From: Bacteriovorax sp. MedPE-SWde
GTDB taxonomy: Bacteria; Bdellovibrionota; Bacteriovoracia; Bacteriovoracales; Bacteriovoracaceae
Assembly: GCA_001874305.1 (NCBI GenBank)
Contig: MPCU01000003.1
Coordinates: forward strand, 434,001-498,000
Direction: 5' to 3'
Length of the DNA stretch: 64,000 nucleotides
Position 1 is the stretch's first letter, and every line of letters begins with the position of its first letter. Under the pieces are notes generated by a model. It was not told the DNA's origin, did no database searches, and worked only from the letters and a program-made list of their open reading frames with translations. The position numbers and the translations under genes are program-made. Positions 60,098 through 64,000 of this stretch are shown here, piece after piece.

Positions 60098-61270
60098 ATG
60101 GAAGAATTATCGGTAAGTGAATTAATAAAGTCATTCGTTGAGGTAAGGCAGAGTACCATTGAAATTTGTAGGCCTCTCGTAACTGAAGATTATGTTGTCC
60201 AACCAATCCCACAAGTAAGTCCACCGAAGTGGCACTTGGCCCATACAACGTGGTTCTTTGAAGAAATGATTCTGGTTCCATTCTTAGATAATTATAAGAG
60301 GTTTAACAAAAACTTTAATCTTCTATTTAACTCTTATTATAAAGCTGCAGGAAAACATTGGCTGCAAGCAGAAAGAGGGCAGCTTTCAAGGCCCACTGTT
60401 TCTGAGATAAAGAATTATCGACAATATGTAGAAGACTTCATTGAGAAGCTTTTAAATATGGGTACTCAAAATGAGAAAGTGTTATTTCTATTAGAGTTAG
60501 GAATACACCATGAACAACAACATCAAGAATTACTCCTCATGGATATAAAGTATATCCTTGGTACTAATATTGAGCTCCCAACATATCGAGAAACTGAATT
60601 AGCGAAGGCTTCAAAACTCAAAGTAGAATGGTTCTCTATAGACGAAGGTGTCTATGAAATTGGTCATAAAGATAAAGGTTTTTCATATGATAATGAACTT
60701 CCTTGTCACAAGAGTTACTTACAAAAGTCTGAAATACGTACAGGGCTAATCACAAATGGTGAGTACCTTGAGTTCATAGAAAGTCGTGGATATGAGAAGG
60801 CGGAACTTTGGTTGAGTTTAGGTTGGGATTGGGTAAATGATAATGATGTTAAAGCTCCACTTTACTGGATTAGAAAAGAGGAGAAGTATTTTGAGTTCAC
60901 TTTGAATGGATTAAGAGAGCTCGACTTAAATGCACCCGTGGCCCATATAAGTTACTTTGAAGCGGATGCATTCTCTAGATGGTCAGGTCACAGACTTCCC
61001 ACAGAGCAAGAGCTAGAGATCTTTGAGAGTAAGTCTCAAATTAAAGGTGAGCTTTGGTGTTGGACAAGTAGTCACTATTCTCCATATCCAGGATTTAAAA
61101 ACTTTGAAGGCGCCATTGGAGAATATAATGGCAAGTTCATGTGTAATCAATTTGTTTTAAGAGGAGGATGCAGCGCAACTCCAAAAAATCACTATAGAGA
61201 AACGTATCGCAACTTTTATCCTCCTCACGAGAGATGGATGTTTTCTGGAATAAGGATTGCAAGGAATTAA
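60098..61270 (+). CDS. egtB: EgtB, ergothioneine sulfoxide synthase
   Basis: A 390-aa non-heme iron enzyme that joins hercynine to a thiol (cysteine or gamma-glutamylcysteine) with oxygen. The DinB_2-like part has FHxxH-like iron ligands, with LELGIHHEQQHQELLLMDIKY (about 130-150). The C-terminal FGE-sulfatase-like domain has GHRLPTEQELE, LWCWTSSHYSPYPGF and VLRGGCSATPKNHYRETYRNFY, typical of EgtB. ATG 60098 is chosen because an upstream TTG has no ribosome site. The next gene egtD starts 1 nt after its stop and makes the hercynine substrate. Confidence 0.92.
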   Translation: MEELSVSELIKSFVEVRQSTIEICRPLVTEDYVVQPIPQVSPPKWHLAHTTWFFEEMILVPFLDNYKRFNKNFNLLFNSYYKAAGKHWLQAERGQLSRPTVSEIKNYRQYVEDFIEKLLNMGTQNEKVLFLLELGIHHEQQHQELLLMDIKYILGTNIELPTYRETELAKASKLKVEWFSIDEGVYEIGHKDKGFSYDNELPCHKSYLQKSEIRTGLITNGEYLEFIESRGYEKAELWLSLGWDWVNDNDVKAPLYWIRKEEKYFEFTLNGLRELDLNAPVAHISYFEADAFSRWSGHRLPTEQELEIFESKSQIKGELWCWTSSHYSPYPGFKNFEGAIGEYNGKFMCNQFVLRGGCSATPKNHYRETYRNFYPPHERWMFSGIRIARN

Positions 61271-61271
61271 T

Positions 61272-62261
61272 ATGGAAAACTCAAAACTAATAAATGAAGA
61301 TGGTAAGATTTCGCACAAAGAGCAATTTGCAATAGATGTCCTTACTGGATTGTGCTCATCTCCAAAGCAGCTACCTTCAAAGTACTTCTATGACGATATT
61401 GGAAGTGACATTTTTCAAAAAATTACAAACCATGATGACTACTATCTCACACGTACAGAATTTGAAATCCTTTCAAAGTTTAAAAATGATATCCCAGACT
61501 ACGTTGAAGAAGATGAAATTGATATCATCGAGCTTGGGGCAGGTGATGGACATAAGAGTCAGTTAATTCTTCAAGGTTTTTTAAATAAGGGAAAGAGAGT
61601 TAATTATTATCCTATAGATATCTCTAGTGAGGCGATGGATCAACTTAAGAAAACGATAACGCCACATGAGAATTTAATGATTAATGGAATCGTTGCCGAG
61701 TACTTGATGGGCCTTAGGTTCTTAAGAAAGAAATCTAAAAATAAGCAAATCGTTTTATTTCTCGGATCTAATATTGGAAACTTTGATAGGGTTCAAAATC
61801 AAGCTTTTCTAAGACAGCTTTGGAATAGTCTTAATACAGATGATCTTGTGCTAATCGGATTTGATCTTAAAAAAAGTGTTCCTATCTTAACTACTGCTTA
61901 TAATGATTCAGCTGGACTAACTCGTGATTTTAATCTTAACCTTCTGCATAGAATAAATACTGAATTGGGTGGTAACTTTGATTTAAATAAGTTTGATCAC
62001 TTTGGATGCTATAATCCTGTTCTAGGAGCTATGCAAAGCTACTTGATTTCAAATGAACCGCAAAAGGTTTATATTGGTGAAATTCAGAGATCCTTTCTCT
62101 TTGATGCTTCAGAGCCAATTCATCTCGAACATTCATTTAAGTACTTAAGATCAGATATCAGCTACCTATGTGAGCAAACTGGATTTTCTCTTGAGAATAA
62201 TTTTGCAGACGATAATGAATACTTCATCGATTCTCTTTGGAAAGTTGCTAAGGGAGTATAG
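61272..62261 (+). CDS. egtD: EgtD, L-histidine N-alpha-methyltransferase
   Basis: A 329-aa AdoMet enzyme that trimethylates histidine to hercynine, the first ergothioneine step. ATG 61272 follows AAGGAA; ATG 61257 is rejected. The family start LPSKYFYDDIGSDIFQKITNHDDYYLTRTEFEIL is very characteristic. Motif I IDIIELGAGDGHKSQ (about 82-96), then FLGSNIGNFDR and DLVLIGFDLKK are visible. EgtB-EgtD pairing shows a minimal bacterial ergothioneine pathway without egtA, egtC or egtE seen here. Confidence 0.94.
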   Translation: MENSKLINEDGKISHKEQFAIDVLTGLCSSPKQLPSKYFYDDIGSDIFQKITNHDDYYLTRTEFEILSKFKNDIPDYVEEDEIDIIELGAGDGHKSQLILQGFLNKGKRVNYYPIDISSEAMDQLKKTITPHENLMINGIVAEYLMGLRFLRKKSKNKQIVLFLGSNIGNFDRVQNQAFLRQLWNSLNTDDLVLIGFDLKKSVPILTTAYNDSAGLTRDFNLNLLHRINTELGGNFDLNKFDHFGCYNPVLGAMQSYLISNEPQKVYIGEIQRSFLFDASEPIHLEHSFKYLRSDISYLCEQTGFSLENNFADDNEYFIDSLWKVAKGV

Positions 62262-62300
62262 TAAGTCGTGATATAATAAAGCGAAATCTAGGAGAACAAT

Positions 62301-63647
62301 TTGTTGATTACAATCGCTGGAGCATCAGGCTTTATAGGTAAGAATCTAACAAAAAATCTAGTATCTCGTTTTAATGTTAGAGGACTAAGTAGAAGCACTA
62401 AGAGTTCCGAAGGGAATCTCGAATGGGTGTGTGCTGATCTCTTCTCATTTCAAAGTACAAATGAAGCATTAAAAAATAGTGATGTAGCAATCTTCTTAGT
62501 GCACTCGATGCTTCCATCATCACGTTTATTTCAAGGAAATTTTCAAGACACGGATCTTATGATTGCAGATAATTTTGCAAAGGCCTGTGTTAATAATAAT
62601 ATCAAACATATTATTTATCTTGGTGGCCTGGTTCCAGATCATGGAATTAGCAAACACTTAGAGAGTAGAAAAGAAGTTGAAGATGTATTTAAGGCAACTA
62701 ATATTCCATTGACAGTCTTGCGTGCAGGTATGGTCGTAGGTGATGGAGGATCATCTTTTGAAATATTAAAGAACTTAGTATTAAACCTTCCTGCGATGTT
62801 ATTACCACAGTGGACTAAGAGTAATACTCAGACCATATATATAGATGATTTAATTTCTGTTATAGCTGAGTCCGCTGGCAACGAGACCTTCTATAATAAG
62901 ACTATAGACGTTGTGAATGGAGAGAAAATAACTTACGGAGAGTTGATTGAACAAACCTCAATTTATCTAGAGAAAAAGAAACTAATGATACCTGTTCCTA
63001 TTAATTATACTTCCTTCTCTAAGTTATGGGTCAAGATATTTGGCGAAGCGGACAGTGAGCTTGTATCTCCATTAATTGATAGCCTCTTATGTCATTTACC
63101 TACTCCTGAAGTTCCTAAAGAAATCGATCACCTCATAAAGTTTAGAAAGTACAAAGATATGCTCAATAATATATCTAAAGAAAAACTTAAAAGAGTTAAA
63201 AGGAAAGGACATAGAGCAGAAAGAAATGTTCGCTCCATTCAGCGCCTTTCTAACCCTCATAAGCTATCTCAAATAGATATAAGTGACGAGTATCTTAATT
63301 GGTTACCAAGTCATATGAATCATTTTATATTAGCGCAAAGAGATGGTGATAATATAACTTTTGTAGTTACTGGACTACAAGCACCTTTATTAAAATTAGA
63401 GCGAATTGAAGATAGTAAAGGTCTAGATAGAATTAAGTTTCATATTACTGGAGGACTTCTTACGCAAGATAGTCACTCCGGTTGGCTAGAGTTTAGGCAT
63501 GTGGCAAAAGGGAAGTATACATTAGTTTCTATCAATAACTTTAAGCCTTCACTACCTTGGTACTTGTATAAATTTACCCAGGCCCTACTTCACAGTAGAG
63601 TTATGAATCAATTTGGTAAGCATCTAGATTCAATGGAAAGCAAGTGA
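62301..63647 (+). CDS. NAD(P)-binding epimerase/NmrA-like protein (DUF2867-type)
   Basis: A 448-aa protein with a TTG start after AGGAG (62289-62293). The N-terminal Rossmann domain begins TIAGASGFIGKNLTK (GxxGxxG) with IIYLGGLVPD and LRAGMVVGDGGSSFE (about residues 102-160), as in extended SDR or NmrA proteins. The C-terminal part (about 310-448) ends in a barrel-like FHITGGLLTQDSHSGWLEFR and SLPWYLYKFTQALLHSRVMNQFGKHL, resembling the DUF2867 SDR-fused domain. It may reduce a lipid or quinone-type substrate; unknown. Confidence 0.82.
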   Translation: MLITIAGASGFIGKNLTKNLVSRFNVRGLSRSTKSSEGNLEWVCADLFSFQSTNEALKNSDVAIFLVHSMLPSSRLFQGNFQDTDLMIADNFAKACVNNNIKHIIYLGGLVPDHGISKHLESRKEVEDVFKATNIPLTVLRAGMVVGDGGSSFEILKNLVLNLPAMLLPQWTKSNTQTIYIDDLISVIAESAGNETFYNKTIDVVNGEKITYGELIEQTSIYLEKKKLMIPVPINYTSFSKLWVKIFGEADSELVSPLIDSLLCHLPTPEVPKEIDHLIKFRKYKDMLNNISKEKLKRVKRKGHRAERNVRSIQRLSNPHKLSQIDISDEYLNWLPSHMNHFILAQRDGDNITFVVTGLQAPLLKLERIEDSKGLDRIKFHITGGLLTQDSHSGWLEFRHVAKGKYTLVSINNFKPSLPWYLYKFTQALLHSRVMNQFGKHLDSMESK

Positions 63648-63716
63648 ATCCTTGTCCATTCTTCTCGTAGCGTCTAGAATATTACATAGTAAAAACTAAA
63701 ATAAAGGAATATTGCT

Positions 63717-64000
63717 ATGTTCAAACTATTACTTATTTCAACTCTAGTATTATTATTTCAATCTTGTGCTGGTCATAAGAGTATGAAGAATGAAGTTACA
63801 AAAAAGCCATTCTATGGAAAAGAGATCAAGAAAACTAAGGCGATTGCTTTAGATAAGATTATTAAGAATCATTCTGCGTATAATAATAAAGATGTCGTGA
63901 TGGAAGCGAATGTTGAAAAAGTATGTGCTAAGAAAGGTTGTTGGATGACTCTACAGGGAAGCGATAAAACTTTCAGAGTTAAGTTTCATGACTATAGCTA
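63717..64000 (+). CDS. Lipoprotein with DUF4920-like domain (truncated by window)
   Basis: The open frame begins at ATG 63717 after AAAGGAA and runs off the window end. The first 94 residues start MFKLLLISTLVLLFQSC, a lipoprotein signal (Cys17). The KVCAKKGCWMTLQG block (about residues 71-84) is the Cys-x4-CWM signature of DUF4920 domains. The 3' end lies outside the window. Function unknown. Confidence 0.72.
   Translation, partial: MFKLLLISTLVLLFQSCAGHKSMKNEVTKKPFYGKEIKKTKAIALDKIIKNHSAYNNKDVVMEANVEKVCAKKGCWMTLQGSDKTFRVKFHDYS

Noticed and set aside
1-64000. CRISPR array
   Set aside because: No regularly spaced direct repeats were seen; the Cas4-like nuclease is in a Druantia-like operon with no other cas genes.

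Overview
The window is AT-rich, densely packed bacterial DNA with short intergenic gaps, many ATGA-type start/stop overlaps and clear AGGAGG-like ribosome binding sites. Secreted lipoproteins, several sigma-54 (RpoN) promoters, NtrC-type regulators, many two-component proteins and a one-piece tmRNA point to a Gram-negative bacterium. The overall style resembles Bdellovibrionota (Bacteriovorax/Halobacteriovorax-like). That placement is an inference from gene content, not a proven assignment.

Layout. (1) 1-22.9 kb is a large surface polysaccharide locus. It holds glycosyltransferases, a polysaccharide deacetylase, a Wzx-like flippase, a WecG/TagA/CpsF transferase, an initiating phosphoglycosyl transferase, a Wzz-like co-polymerase, a TolC-like outer membrane protein, an O-antigen ligase/polymerase, a phosphodiesterase-like alkaline phosphatase superfamily protein, a nucleotidyltransferase-fold protein and secreted proteins including a LruC-domain protein. 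Regulators are embedded in it: a sigma-54 response regulator, a REC-SpoIIE phosphatase-anti-sigma kinase fusion, and a STAS anti-sigma antagonist behind a sigma-54 promoter. (2) 22.9-33.7 kb is a signalling block with a hybrid kinase, REC-PilZ-like protein, degenerate REC-HD-GYP protein, histidine kinases, an NtrC-type regulator and a FecR-like lipoprotein. Interspersed are secreted proteins and sigma-54-driven small ORFs. (3) 33.7-36.6 kb holds small secreted proteins and lipoproteins and a tandem pair of paralogous Gly/Ala-rich proteins. (4) 36.76-37.12 kb is ssrA (tmRNA). (5) 37.2-57.1 kb is an accessory defence island: an XRE regulator, a ribbon-helix-helix protein, a Druantia type II-like operon (C5 methyltransferase, two unknown proteins, a giant DUF1998-type helicase) that runs on into a Cas4/AddB-like Fe-S nuclease and a 585-aa unknown protein, a GNAT plus HEPN/RES toxin-like pair, a Septu-like ATPase-HNH pair, gene remnants and a DDE transposase. 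(6) 57.2-64 kb returns to housekeeping or accessory metabolism: a metalloprotease, a DJ-1/PfpI protein, a Crp-like regulator, a DMT-type membrane protein, the ergothioneine genes egtB-egtD, an NAD(P)-binding protein and a truncated lipoprotein at the window edge.

The two strongest leads are as follows. First, the Druantia-like operon extends by two overlapping genes (a RecB/Cas4-type nuclease with a complete Fe-S cysteine set, and an unknown 585-aa protein) and sits in a multi-system island just downstream of ssrA. Second, a local sigma-54 circuit comprises four good GG-N10-GC promoters, one variant, and paired CAGCAC motifs upstream of two of them; it drives short peptides, secreted proteins and the STAS gene. 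No CRISPR array or tRNA gene was seen.
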